Shown here: positions 13,711 to 27,302 of the stretch, piece after piece | Numbering within the stretch: position 1 is the first letter of the stretch | How the letters are laid out: the number at the start of each line of letters is the position of its first letter | Assembly (NCBI GenBank): GCA_028023455.1 | Contig: JAQFVV010006221.1 | Span: forward strand, 3,485,166-3,549,165 | Origin: Epiperipatus broadwayi | Lineage: Eukaryota > Onychophora > Udeonychophora > Euonychophora > Peripatidae | Length of the DNA: 64,000 nt | Direction: 5' to 3' | Made by a program: the position numbers and the translations under genes | The notes under the pieces: model-generated | The model's input: the letters and a program-made list of their open reading frames with translations, nothing else | Database searches by the model: none | What the model was told of the DNA's origin: nothing

Positions 13711-16700
13711 CAAATTACCATTACAATAAATACATATATTGAAACGAGTGAGGGATATGATTATTCTTGGGGTTATCTATTCGATAGTATGTGTATTTTT
13801 AAATCTTATTATATTTTAATGAAAATCTTTTGCTAATATAATGTTTCTTACTATACAAACTAATTAAGAATAATAAAATGAATCTGTGTTTAAACTAAAG
13901 CTATCAATTTTAAATATAAAGTTAACCAATGATTTTTCTCAGGGCTATAAAAAAATAAATGCATGGATATAAAATGTGTTTAGTCATCTTAGGATATGAC
14001 AATATAAAAATGATTTTATGTATATCATCTTACCCAATACGTTTCTATTTCAAATAGCATCAATAACAATAATGATGTATTTAATCCAAATAGATTTATA
14101 TGTAACCTATTATATGACCTTTATCTCATAAATATGCTATAACGACAAAAGAGAAGTATTAAAAAATTCACAATTGCTTTATTGTACAATGTAAATAAAT
14201 GATAAAACAAATAATAACAATACAGAAAATTATATAAAATAACTAATAAATGTTAATATTTGTTTTTTAAGTTTAATTAAAATTATCATATGAAAATGTA
14301 TTCTCATATGGTGTTGCAAAGACACTAACATTAAATAAAAATAAGTTGCTTATTATGTCAGAATAATCCTCAATTAAAATATTAAAGGATAATAATTATC
14401 ATCGTAATAATAAAAGATAAATATTTTATAGTTGTCCTTAATTAGGTTGCTTTTACAACTAATTAATTTTTGATCAACCTTGTTTGATAATACTGGACAA
14501 ATTTTCATTCTTTTAAAAGAAGCAAGTGCAATTATTGCTTAGCATACCTAAATGATATTTACGATATAGAGTTTATTTATTATATCTTCAGATCTTTTTT
14601 GTGGATTCATTTAAAGGTTCAAATCATTAGGAGTAAGTTTCTACTGACAAAAAAATATAATTATATGGTTTGGATGTCTTATTGCATATTATATAACATT
14701 GTAAAAGTTAAAATTAATGTATAAGAGTGATATATAAAATATTCCTTATTGATCTATCTATCTAAATAAGGATGATTAGCTCATTTAACTTTGAGATTGA
14801 AACTTAAAAACCCATGAAACATATAACAATTGCAATATAACATTTTGTATAAATTTAAAAGTCACTTCCATTTATACAATCTAAATCTAAGATAAAACTT
14901 ACATTTAATTATATTCAATATGACCAAAAATAACATTAAATAAAAATATTATCTATATATTTGCTGAGGAATTATTATATTCTATATTACATTAATAATA
15001 ATATTATTATTAACTAACTAACTAAGAAATAAGCAATTATAATAAAGCTCACTAAATTAATCCAATGGTTATAATGATTTAAAATTTATCTCTATAAAAT
15101 ATTAATATGTGATAATATTCCAATGTTCTCAGTAATTTATAAACACATTTAAATAACAGCATTCAAGATTATATAACATACAATTAGTCTCCTTTTTGAT
15201 AATGTAATCCTTTCTGGAAAGCAATATAAAGATTAATCAATTTATTTTGCACACTTGTTAATCCAAGATAAGTTATATTTAACATGTTAGTCCAGTTTAA
15301 GATGATTCTAAATTTGACATCTGTCATCCTTAATATTTGCATTAATAATCCATAATCTACTAGTGGCATTTAAATATTTAGCAGTCATAATTCATTATCT
15401 ATTTTTTTAAGCACTGGAGAAAATTCATACTTTGTTATTTGAAGCAACGTAATTCATTTGAAAAGATATTATAATTTTATCCAAAAGATGAGCATTCAAT
15501 ACTTTTTTCATTTGCAGTCTCTTATTAATCCATTAGTTTAAAGATTTTTAATCTATGTAGCTAAAGTTCTGATCATATACATGATCAAGTAAATAAATTA
15601 TTATCTATAAACAGAATGATTCCCATTAATTTTGAATTAAAGTTCAGAATTTTTCCAAGTGATGAAGTTTGTGACAGTATATCTGAGTCTTAAAAAAGGA
15701 TTATTCAAAATTTTTCTTTCTCTTATTCACAATAAGATAAATTCACAATATTGAGACATACTATGCACCTTTTTGAAATGAAGATAACAATTATTTCACC
15801 ACCATTTAAATATAAATATCTGCAACTTGTTCGAAGTTCATAAATATAATTTACCAAATATATCAGCTATTTACTATTATTTTCAATTGAAAAAATTCAG
15901 TGATTTATTTTTCAAGTTTTTAGACAGCATTCCATAAGTCAATTTATCCATTTTCCATTAACAGTTGACTGCTATAAATGAGATTTCTTGAAATAATAAA
16001 TAATCAATTAATTACTGATAGTTTCTGGCTTATTTGTTGTTGTTCATGCTTTTCATAGTACTATGAGAAGTTATTTTTCCAACAAAGGCAAATGCCTAGA
16101 TTGGATTAGCTTAGCCAATTATGTTGAAGGCAAACCAAAGGGCTATTTGAAGTTTTTAACTTACCTAGGTTTTCATGGCAATCAACATTTTTAAAAACGG
16201 TCTGGTTTTTCCAAAATTCAACTTTTATATCTGTTGATCAGCTGATTCTGGATTACAACATATTTGACATTATGCATTGAGATTTCTTGTTTTTTCCAGG
16301 AAAATTTGGAATAGTTGTCAAGACTATTTAAATGCAGACTATAGGTCTGTCTGATTTTTGAATCAATGTGGTAAAACTTTATGAACACCATTCAAAAATA
16401 AAGGGAAAGAAAATAATAATTTCAAGTTGTTTTTCAATTGCTTCATTTTTACTTCCAGATTTAAAATAGTATTATCATCATTTTAGATAAATCATAAATC
16501 TTAACAGTTCTCAGATATTTACCCCAATTAAATTTAAATTGACTATTTATAATAAATAATATTAAATAAACATTTTAGTAAACTAAACTAATTTTTGATA
16601 AATCTAAAATATATAAACTTTTACACATGCACACACACATTAAAAGGTAAAAAATATTTATTCTATTTTTTAAGTTAAAGTATAATTTTAAATATAATTA

Positions 16701-19700
16701 CTTTTATTTAAAATATTTTAGTGTTATAATGTCAGATTTATAATCCTATTCTATATTTCTATATTAAATTATTTGCTTTATGTATGTGAGCACCACTATT
16801 CATTTATACAATTTGATAGCTTTATTTCTTAAGAAAAATAATGATAAAAATATAAGTGCATCAATTTTTATACAAGTGTTGATCATTAAAGCTGCTTGGG
16901 AAATCATTTTTAAATGTTTTATAAAATTATATTTTCTTTTAAGTATTAGTATTGTACCGGTCAAAACATGTTGATTCATCTAACATGAGCTGGAACTCAA
17001 AAAATGTACTTCAAACCCAGTCAAGCCTGATATTTAGGTCAGGTACCAACCTGAATTCAAACCCACTCCCTAATCCCCAGATCAATACCTAATGAATAAC
17101 ATATAATGATGGCACATGAGAATTTAATTCTAAGTTCGGCCCACTAGCAGAGTAGAGAAGACAATGAGACTTATTTACTATATTATGACTTAACTAAAAT
17201 AGGCATACATATGGTTGTATGTATGGAAGTGGAGAAAAGGGAATTCAAATAACTCAAATAAGTTTAGACAATAAAACAGTTTAATAACATGACAAATTAT
17301 TTATATATATTTATGTGTACATGAATGTGCAGTCTACCAAATGATAGATAATTACATATTGAAATTCATGCTAACAATTGTCATATGCTCTTTTATTAGC
17401 TAAATAGTATATATACATTAACACACAGCTTTGGTGGATACAGTATTAAGATGCCAATCATTTATTAAAAGAGATTACATAAGATTGCTAATAACACTTT
17501 GGTTTATGGTTCTAAAACATGGTGACTAACATAATATTTTGGGGAACATTCCAAGATTCATTACAGAGATAATAGAACTATTTTCCTGCCATTGCGGTCA
17601 TGAAAAATAAATAAAATTATTTATAAAAATTACATTTGATTATGAGACAAAATATTTATTAACAATTCTTTTACTTAGCATTTGGAAAGAACACTTTGTT
17701 TTCCCCAAGGCTGATACTCTTAAGTACAGAAATAACAAATTACAATGGTGGGATTGTATAATAAGATTGAATAACATTATTAATTAATAAAATTAGTAGT
17801 ATTTCGAATTTACATATATATATATTGAGCAGAGTGCAATTTTAATATTATAACATCAAAATTGGGTCATGAAGCAAAAGAAGTAATAACTGAAGAAGTG
17901 GCAGTACTGACATAATGGCAAAGAAATAACAAGAAAAAGTTGTGCTTCTGGACGAAAATGAAGTCTAATACCTCCTTCTTGGGCAGTGCTTAGAAAAAAG
18001 TAGATAGGTATAGTATGACCAGGCATACTGGAATCACAGCCAGAGGCCTTTTTATATGAAATAAGTCCATGGGACAGGACATAAGGAAAAATCTATGGGT
18101 TCGATCCTGTCGCAACTCCCAGATTAGAAGCATATATATATATATATATTCACAAAGATAGAAGGAATGTCAGTAATGCAGTATGGATAAATGTCACTAA
18201 AGACATTGAATAAGATTTACTGCTTTAAAAATAAATGACCCCTTTGTTTTAATGCTATAATTTCTACAAATAATATGTTATGCCACTATTGTACCAGTTG
18301 ATTTTGTCTGTTCATATAACAAGATCTAGGATCTAGACTAAAGTACCTCGAGTCCAATCATGTGCAAGATATGTAAGTCAGGAACACTCATGAACTCTGC
18401 CCTATTTTCCTATTTTACAGATCTACCAACTCATGAGCAACAATCCTGATGATACCAATCTAATTTATCTTTCTCTGCCAGAATCACAAAGTGGAGACAC
18501 AAAAAGACTCTAATTTGAAATTATCTAATGGAATATTTTCGTCTAAAATATAAGTTCGACTCATTTAAAGGTCATGACCTTTCACATTAATTATATAGAG
18601 AGGATTATCAGAAGATCATCTAATCAGAGCAAGCATAATTTAATAACTAAGATATTAATATTTAAGTAAAAAAAAAAACAATGATTCTGCTAGTTTATGA
18701 TATATATAAGATTTATTAATTTAAAGAAATATGCATAAATACTTGGCTTATTATTTATACAATAGCGGGTAAATCATATGAACTTTGTTTATACCTTAGA
18801 AAATGAAAGATTTGATTGATTACTTTATTTGATCATGGCTAGCTCATATGCCAATAATGAATAACTATACTGATGAACAGTTGATTTAGTGCTATGAGGA
18901 AATATCTTTGTGAGATACCAATCCACCCTCAGAAAGAACAAAATATACCACTTAACCAATTTAGCTTACAGACATTATTTTATGATTGAAATATTAACTT
19001 TATTACAAAAATACATTTTTATTAATTGGTGAAAGGATCTCAGTTTTACTGAGTGAGAAATGTGTGTGGGATAGCTCGTTAACATATATATAATGACAGC
19101 GCAAAAAGATGTGCATATGAAAATATTAATAAGTATAATAAATAGATCTGTTTAGTAGAATCATAATATTATGGTTTATGGACATTCATAGGTTTGAGTT
19201 ATGGCAAAAACTTTAAGAGAGCGGTGTATGAATGATGGTGGAATTAGATGATCAAATCTCAGATCCGAAAAATGTGCTTCCAAATTTGAGGATGAAGAAT
19301 GGTGACCAAATTATTTCTGCTACTTTGGCAGATTCAGTTCACAGAATGAAGGTGTTGGCTATTAATAACAATGGGCCAATTATTTCCCAGAGCGAAGCCT
19401 GTCAATAGCTCATATTCCTGGGAACAAAGCTCATATTCCTGGGAACAAAGCACAAAGGCACACATATGTGTATTTGAATGTGGACACCTGTTTGCATACA
19501 ATGCTTGAAACGAAAGATATATATTATTTTAAAACTAAGGACGAATGAATTATAACCTATATATATTGAGAATGTGCAATGTAATAGTACGATTTAAATA
19601 CTAAACAGTAAAGGATTGTTTAAACCTATTGCTAAAATACATAATCATTAGAATAGAGACTTCCCTTCCCACTTACTTTAATTGATCTATAAACTTTCCA

Positions 19701-22700
19701 CAATGTTAAATAAATATAAGAATTTGGTTATAAATGCTGTTATATTATACTAAACATATAGAAATGGGATGGTGGTTATTTATTTCATAATAAACAGATT
19801 TGATTTCAAAAAGTTTTTAAGATTAGCACTTATTATTTAAATAAAATAAAAGAAAAACATTTTTTAGAAAAACAAATTTCTACTCTGTTTTCTACATTGA
19901 CATTATAGGATAATTAATTTGTTTTTCCCAAATTCGCAAGCGTTTGCTAAGATAAATTAATACTTATGTTAATTAAACTTAATCTAGTCACCCCATAAAG
20001 TAGAGGGGAGAAAATAACAGAGAAATTACATATTGGTGAATTTGAGAACTTATTGGCATATTTAAATATGTATAAAACACAATAATGAAAATTATAAAAT
20101 ATTATTGCCGCATGAAAATGAAAAAAAAATATTACATTTATTTAATAGAGGCTCAATGATAGAAAGAAATTAAAGAAAGTTATATAGAGTTATACAGGTA
20201 AGTAAATTACAAATCATTTTAGTGAAATATTAAATTTTTAATAGAATGATATCTTAAGTTATAGACAGGGTTATTATAAATAATTACAGATGGCTGAATT
20301 TAAGAGTTTATACATTAGGCAGTGACTAAAGTTCTTTTACCTTTATAAAATTAGTGGCAATCCTTGATGATTTAGTGTCCATTGGGATTGGTGAACTAGA
20401 TATAGATTTGTCAGTCAGACAGGTAGCATTTAATTATTCAGTCTCTAAGCATATTAAAGTTCATGGGTAATGGGATCCAGAGCTATGATTGTGGGAAAGA
20501 ACATGTTTAAATGGAGAGAAAGGTGAAAGTTTCCACTACTCACTATACATTGAATTATTGTCATGACAAGCAAGGATTATCTCTACCATTGCTGTTTAAA
20601 TATTATGAGTCCCCTTTTCTGGATTCAAATGTAGCAGTATTTATACTATTTTTCTGTTGATATTGAAATGCACTTAGCTGCTAGACCTGAGGCACTTTAT
20701 CCACTTAGCAGATCTGTAATTTGCTGACCAGATGCACCTTTTGTTTAAGTAAGTTTTAAAACAAAGCAATTCTTTTAGACTTTCTTGAATGATTGTTGTA
20801 AAATATGATCTATGATTTTAAAACAAATTTGAAGTGGAAAAAAATTCCCACAAATGGATTCTTACATTATTCTATAAAATTATCATATATTTTAGATGGA
20901 CCAATTGGGTTTCCGGTAAATTGTCTTAATTACATTCAAGAATATTTTTACAAGGATTGCATCATTTTCTGACCACCATGATTAAAATAAATAATAAATT
21001 AAATGTGATTTTAAAAATATACATTAATATAATACATTTTTCGCTTATATAGCTTTTAAAATTAATCTCCCCTCACCTATAATATGTACACATCCATTAC
21101 ACACACATATGAATTAAAATCAAATCAAATATTTATTTATTAAAATTAGTTACATTAAGATATCTATATATATATCTACTTCAGTTATCATTTTATTAGT
21201 TAAGCTACAAAATACATGTATTAATAAATATGTATACGTGCGTAAGGATAGAGTTTAAATATGGTTTGGTGGTGGGAAACTCTGAGTGGGCTGTGAAGCT
21301 CGATTTGAGTATCAGGTCAACTGCTTCATTATAATATATATAAAGAGAAGATTTCCTTTAAATAAAATAAATACATTAAGATTTTACCCCCTCTTGTTTT
21401 GCTATTTAAAATAAATCAATTCCACCTTCATAAATTTTACAACTGACAATATTTAAGCATATGTTTTAAGAGTATGGAAAAATAAAAGAAAGTTAGCAGT
21501 TATAGAAAACAATTAATAGGTCACCATTTCAGAAATAAATAAATAACATTTATAAAATAAATAAGCTTTCAGAGCATTAATTAGCTTAAGTTCCGGATTC
21601 ACCCTGGTTAGAATTACTTTATTCTATTTGGAGTTGAACAAATAACAATTTTATAATAAAAACCAACATAAAATGTTGATTTATAAAAACAATCTGGTGA
21701 GTGTATTATTATCATACATTATATTTTAAGGGGACATTAATAATCTTAATTCATGGAGGTTTATTTAAAAAAAGAAGAAAGAAAAGATTTAGAAATTCAG
21801 TTTGTAAGGTTGCCTGAGATTGGCATATTAATAATAACTAAAACAACTATATGAAATAAAGTAATAAATACATATAAATAAATGACCACACCAAAGTTAA
21901 AGAAAGTTAGAGCATATGTGAAAGATTAGATAAAAACATTTGAGAGAAATTTACATTCATGTATTAGAAATAAAGTTAAATGATACATTAGGAGAAGACT
22001 TGATAATAGAATTTGAGATTAGTTAGACTAGCTTTACTTTTGGGTTGTGGCATGAGATACTGATTTACCTTGCACATTTCTTAAGAGACTATTTTAAAAA
22101 GCAATTAAAAGGACCCATGCAAGTTCTTAGGTAACAGCAAGCTTCTGATCAACATTCCAAAGTTCTCAGGTCTGCCTTTACTTCATTCTAGAGCAGCATC
22201 AAGATAGTACAGTAGCAGGAAAAAGACCCACAAGGGTCAGAAAGATATTTTGCATCTACTCCATCATTATCTTAGATTTCAAAGTTGCATGGCAACACAG
22301 TTTTCTCAGTAGTAACTAATCTTTTGGTGTTCAAAATTAGCCCATTTTATATTTTGCTCAGGTATTTGTGGAATGCCTTTAATTTCTTATTTCTAGCCCC
22401 AAATCTAATCTCTGATCATACATTTTTTGTCTATTGTTTTTGAAGATGCAATCATCAGATAATGTTCCAAAAATATATTCAAATCTATTTTCAGATTAGA
22501 AATAGATTTGACAAAAATGATTATACAAAAGTAAAATCTATTAATCTCATTCCCCACTTTATTTTCAGTAAAACTTTAATTAAAAATACTTTCCCAAGAT
22601 TAAAACAATATTATGTTTCTACCCCTTTAATTATTTTTGGACAATTAATGGTTGCAACTTTCATCTTGGATTTTACAAAAATATACAGTTTAATAGTAAC

Positions 22701-23168
22701 AACAATTTAGAAAGAAAAAGTTTTAAATATGACGTATAATAAAATATTTTTAAAAAATCACTATTTTGTTAGTAAGTTTCTTCTGTAATATATATATCAG
22801 AGCCACACCTATATACTTTAATAAAAAAGAATTAAAATTAATAATAATAAAAATGTTATTGAAAAGTTAAAATTTATAATTTTTAGGTGAGCATCTCAAA
22901 AATATACACATGAAATATATATACACACTAAAGAAGCAGGATAGGGTGTAGGATTTAAATATAGGTTAGTAGATAAAATCATGAAGCTCAATCTTGGGCT
23001 AAGATTGACTGATTCAGTATGAGAGACTTTTCAGACATGATAGTGATTATATTATAGGATATTCAACCAAAGACAGTGATGAATATATTTTCTTAACTAT
23101 CCAACAAAATTTTTACCACTCTTTAATTATAATATACAATTGCACTGATACTGTAACATTCCAATATA
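13711..23168. other. Long AT-rich region, no gene recognised
   Basis: Nearly 9.5 kb with no frame that I can assign. Patches of less biased composition occur at 15640-16380, 17000-17180, 18000-18130, 18330-18500, 19240-19460, 20360-20720 and 22030-22330. They may be transposon relics, but I see no motif. A tRNA-like B-box (GGTTCGATCC) occurs at about 18098-18107 without a matching A-box at a normal distance. Confidence 0.5.
19407..19448. repeat. 21-bp tandem duplication, two copies
   Basis: The unit AGCTCATATTCCTGGGAACAA occurs twice, head to tail and without mismatch, so it is a recent local duplication. Confidence 0.9.
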
Positions 23169-23348
23169 TATATAAGACATATTTTGCAGGTTCATCCATG
23201 TTAAAAAATTTAAATATTGATATACCAACATTTCAACTTGATCACACAAATCATTTACTGGGTGATGAAAGATAGAAAGATGGTTGTAGAGGCGCTACAA
23301 TCACTGATTTGAAAAAAAAAATGTTAAAGTTCCACCGATAGCAAAAAA
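23169..23348 (-). repeat. PLE-1 left inverted arm (pseudo-LTR)
   Basis: About 180 bp, reverse-complementary to 24981-25165 with scattered mismatches. Matching blocks include AAAATATGTCTTTTATATATG on the right against its complement on the left, the GGTTCATCCATGTTAAAAAA block, and CAATCACTGATTTG. Confidence 0.85.
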
Positions 23349-23349
23349 G

Positions 23350-24630
23350 TTAAATTAAGAATTAAAAAAAGCTAAGCTTCCTAAAAATAATATTTTAAAG
23401 AAAGGAAGACAAGCATTAAATAATATAAAATCAGACAAATCAATTGTTGTAATTCCAGCTGATAAAAGTAATGCTACTGATGTTATGGATTGAAGTTTTA
23501 GATTTGCTTAATAATAAAACTTATAAACCATCAAAAAGAGATCATACTATGTATTTGGAAAAAAACAATAAAAGCCATTATTAATAAATCACCTACTGAA
23601 ACAGAAATAAAAAATAAAATAATTCCTCATAAAAAATCATGTGTCTGTTCAAAATTTTATGGATTTCCAAAAATTCACAAACCAGATACCCTCTGCTTTG
23701 TCCAATAGTAATTGCAATAGGATCTCTAACTCATATTTTAGCTAGATATTTATCAGATTTTATTAAACCTACAATCCCATATATTAAATCATGTATTAAG
23801 AATTCTTTTCATTTTATTTATGTTTAAAAAAATTTTTAAATTAATGCTAATGACATTCTGGTCACTTTTGATATCATGTCTTTGTTTACAAACATTCCAA
23901 TTGATGAAGCTTTAAATGTAATTTTACAATGCTGCAATTTACTAAACTATATTATTGCTTTGATTAAACATGGTCTCTTGAATACATATTTTGTATACAA
24001 TGGACAGCATTACAGACAAGTTTTTGATACTCCTATTGGCTCACCTATCTCAGAAGTAATAGCTGATTTATTCATGGAAAATATAGAAACTTGTCATATG
24101 GCAACATGGAAAAAATAAATTAGATGATTTTTTCTTACATTTAAATAATATAATCCTCATATTAAATTTGCAATGGAGACAGAGTCTGATGGAAAACTCC
24201 CTTTTCTTGATGATCACCAGAATACCAAATAGTTTATCTTTTTCAATTGACAGAAAGAATACACATACGGATAGATATTTACATTTTCATTCTCATCATC
24301 ACCCAACTCAGATAGTTTCCATAGCCAAAACTCTTTTAAATAGAGCAATTAACTTTTCAGATAAGTCACATCTGAAAAAATAAATAAATCATATTAATAG
24401 TGTTTTATTAGCAAATAGTTATAATTATAAATTTATTAAAAAAAAGCCTTATTTCAAGCCCAAAATGGACAAAATAGGAAACAAAAAGATGATAAATCAG
24501 CTATTAAAATTTGTGTTCCATATGTAAAAGGAAATACAGACAGAATTGGACATATATAAAAATGCTATAATATAAATACAGCGTTTTCTACTCATCAAAA
24601 GATCAGTGATATAATAACCAAGCCTAAAGA
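23350..24630 (+). pseudogene. PLE-1 reverse transcriptase (decayed)
   Basis: Plus-strand pieces in shifting frames follow the conserved order of PLE reverse transcriptases. VVIPADKSNA lies near 23450. FYGFPKIHKP (family LYGLPKIHKP) is near 23655. IAIGSLTHILARYLSDFIKP is at about 23715. SLFTNIPIDEAL (motif A) is at 23880. YNGQHYRQ and then PIGSPISEVIADLFMENIE (motif B) are at 23995-24090. Near 24250 are SFSIDRK, then HTDRYLHFHSHHH, and RTLLxRA-like LLNRA (motif E and thumb). The linker PYVKGNTDRIGHI lies at about 24520. Stops and frameshifts are frequent, and the catalytic YxDD block of motif C, expected near 24130, is not preserved. The intact enzyme would prime DNA synthesis at nicked or telomere-like ends. 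Confidence 0.85.
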
Positions 24631-24965
24631 TTCAACCCCTCTTGAATCTCATGGTGTTTATCAAATCTAATGTAAAAATTTGTAAAACTCCTTACATTGG
24701 TATGAGTAATCATTGCATCAGTGTTAGGAGAGATGAGCATGCTAATGCAGTTAAACAACACTCATCATCATCAGCACTCACTTCATACTATAGATTCAGG
24801 TCATAAAATTGATTTTTCTAGTACCAGGATCATATCCAGATGTGATAATCTCTACCAGTGCAAAATTAGAAAAGCCATTGAGATGCTTAAAAGACCAGAT
24901 TGTATCAGTAAGTGAGACGATACATGCAAACTTCCTCCTATTTATAAAGATTTTTTTTAAAAAAA
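24631..24965 (+). pseudogene. PLE-1 GIY-YIG endonuclease (decayed)
   Basis: Follows the RT linker directly. Visible are HGVYQI, then after a frameshift ICKTPYIGMS (the YIG half), VRRDEHANAV with the conserved Arg, and GHKIDFSSTRIISR, then KIRKAIEM, KRPDC and KLPPIYKDF. These match the C-terminal GIY-YIG domain of Penelope/Poseidon-type PLEs, which nicks the target. A CxxC pair (KCKIC-like, partly disrupted) between GIY and YIG is also typical of PLEs. At least two frameshifts and several stops make it non-functional. Confidence 0.85.
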
Positions 24966-24980
24966 CATTCTTAATTGAAC

Positions 24981-25165
24981 ATTTTTGCTATTGGTGAAAC
25001 TTTAACGTTTTTTTTTTTGCAAATCAGTGATTGTAGTGCCTCTATAACTATCTTTCTATCTTTTATCACCCAATATATGACTTGTGTGATCAAGTCAAAT
25101 GTCAGTATATCAATATTTAAATTTTTTAACATGGATGAACCCACAAAATATGTCTTTTATATATG
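24981..25165 (+). repeat. PLE-1 right inverted arm (3' UTR)
   Basis: The inverted partner of 23169-23348, located just after the endonuclease end. It therefore represents the element's 3' untranslated region. Confidence 0.85.
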
Positions 25166-26575
25166 CAAGCCATAAAAATCTTCATATCAACATATATATA
25201 GTAACCTTGCACTTTAGTAGCTCTTTTAAAAAATAATTTAAATTTCACATAATGGTAAAAAATTTAAATTTATAAAGTAAATAATTATATCAGTATTATT
25301 TTTTTAATTTGCATAGTTTATTAAAAGCTTAATTTATATAATATAAGATTCTGTTCATTGAACTAACATACACCTTTTGTAACAGTCATTTATGTTTTAA
25401 ATGTCATATTTATTTTAATTATAATTTTATTCAACAGTAGTAGGTACATCTAAATTATATTTATCGAAATATACAATATTCATTGAACATTATAATAATT
25501 ATTATTATAATAGGAACACCTATTTAATTTTATTACAGTGACTCTTTAAAAAGATGTGTGTTTGATATAAGTGCAGAATCTTGTTTAAAAAGAATAAATA
25601 AATTTTCACTTCCTGATTGGAAATGATATATTTTTTATTCCAAAAGAAGGATTAAATTATTTAATTTCTAATTTTTAAATAATGATAATTTTATTTTTTA
25701 GTATAATTATTAATTATGTATTTTAAATTTGAATAAATAATTATTAAAAAGAGTAAAAATTATAATTATATTTAATTTAAGAGTAATTATATTTATTAAT
25801 TAAACGTTTAAATATTTTGTTGGTTTTATTATACTTTATTATTATTATTATTATTAAAAATTGTAGACAAAAGTTAATTTATTCAAAACCTTTTCAGTTA
25901 ATTAAAAGTAGATGACCAACGACCATCTACAATATAAAAAGGATTAGCAGATGAAATTAAGAAAGAGTTGAAGAAACAGTATGAACTAATTAACCTATTG
26001 CTGTTAGTTCCATAAAAACTATAAAATTTGATTGTTTTATTTTAAAATTAGTTAAAAGTCAACTTTAACAAGCTGGATAAATGTATACAATACATTTAAA
26101 AGGATTATAAATTTATTATTAAGTAAATCTTTGCTAGGAGCCAATTCTAACTTGTTATTAAATTATAATCAAACCATAGTTGCTACTTAATGTAAAGCAA
26201 TAATATTATTCTCAAAAGAAAAATGGAAGTATGTTATTAGCAAGTTCAACTAGTTTACAAATATAGTCATGCAAGGATGTGTTTTGTTATCTCTTCATTT
26301 TTTATAATTTTGCAAATAAATCTTTTTTTATTTAAAAAGAACAATTGTTATAGACTTGTTAAAATGCTCTATAGAACTTTAGGTTGGCTATCTAATAATA
26401 ATGATGAACTTATTTTTGAAAAGAATTATGTTAGATGGAATAACTTGTATGCTAAATGAAAAATAAAACCAAATATTTTAATGAACAATATATATTTTTC
26501 ATAACTATAAATAAATTTGTAAAAGTAATGAATATTTTTATATAATAATAGAATAGACTACTGCTTATATATCTC
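25166..26575. other. AT-rich stretch, no gene seen
   Basis: No coding signature. A short (ATT)6 run lies near 25838-25856. The plus-strand frame at 26277-26459 has no domain. Confidence 0.6.
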
Positions 26576-26579
26576 TTAA

Positions 26580-27298
26580 CTTGTTTAAAGAAAGACATGT
26601 TTCAACTTAAACACCACTTTAACTCACTCTAAATGTGGCAGTTTTTATGTTACCATAGTGTTTCAGGCTCATTTTAAAGCTTAAAAAGTATTGTAAGATG
26701 CTGCCCTCTCTAGAATTATTTTACAAGTAAAAAATCAATAATACTGATGTAAGAAGCTACCTCAATGGCAAAAGGCAGGCTTTCCTAGATGCTGATTGAT
26801 TGGGTTCTCAATCTGAATAAAAGAAGAGCACCTGTCAACAATTTTCATTACTACAAGCTCTTTATTTGATTTTTAAATAATAATGAATGTATTAGAGTAT
26901 TTTGTTTACATATTATAATGTATTTTTGATAAAATATTCTGGAAATATAATTATTTTAGAAAATAGAAAGATTTTAGTAAAAAATTATTTACTTTTACAT
27001 GAATGTAAATTGAGAAAAAAATCAATGACATCTACGACACTTTCTAATTAGTTACAAACTTTCTTTTTAGGCCTTTCACTATTGAATATTTTTATAATTA
27101 TAAATAGAAATTTATTTTTGAAAAAACTTTCATTCACTTTCATAATCTGATGAATTATTAATATATTTTTTACAAATGAAACTAAAATGAATATAATATT
27201 AAAAGATAAATATATTTTACTGCTGATTCTGTAATTGACCAATCAAAAGTTTAGAGTTTTAACTCACTTGATCAACCAGAATTTGTGCAATAAAAAGG
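26580..27298. mobile_element. Old piggyBac-type MITE
   Basis: About 720 bp flanked by TTAA at 26576-26579 and 27299-27302, the target duplication specific to piggyBac elements. It aligns along its length with the better-preserved copy at 56036-56781. Shared blocks are CTTAAAAAGTATTGTAAGATG, TTATTTTACAAGTAAAAAAT, AATTTATTTTTGAAAAAACT and ATGAATATAATATTA. The TIRs are eroded (CTTGTTTA left, complement of TAAAAAGG right). It has no ORF and is non-autonomous. The minus-strand frame at 27048-27242 lies inside it and is spurious. Confidence 0.7.
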
Positions 27299-27302
27299 TT
27301 AA

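Larger units (their letters stand above)
23169..25165 (+). mobile_element. PLE-1: Penelope-like retroelement with inverted terminal arms
   Basis: A decayed element of about 2.0 kb. The left arm (23169-23348) is the inverted copy of the right arm (24981-25165). Between them, on the plus strand, are an RT and then a GIY-YIG endonuclease, the diagnostic order for endonuclease-bearing PLEs. PLEs are known to carry LTR-like repeats in direct or inverted orientation, usually a copy of their own 3' region placed at the 5' end. Here the arms are the 3' untranslated region. No clear target duplication was seen. Confidence 0.85.

Noticed and set aside
15140-16400. Coding-like minus-strand pieces
   Set aside because: Frames change often and no transposase or other motif can be named.
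18000-18125. B-box-like GGTTCGATCC suggesting a SINE or tRNA
   Set aside because: No A-box at a fitting distance and no folded tRNA shape.
18870-18910. CTGATGA...GAAA hammerhead-like core
   Set aside because: The segment between the two core boxes cannot form stem II, and the site lies outside any PLE.
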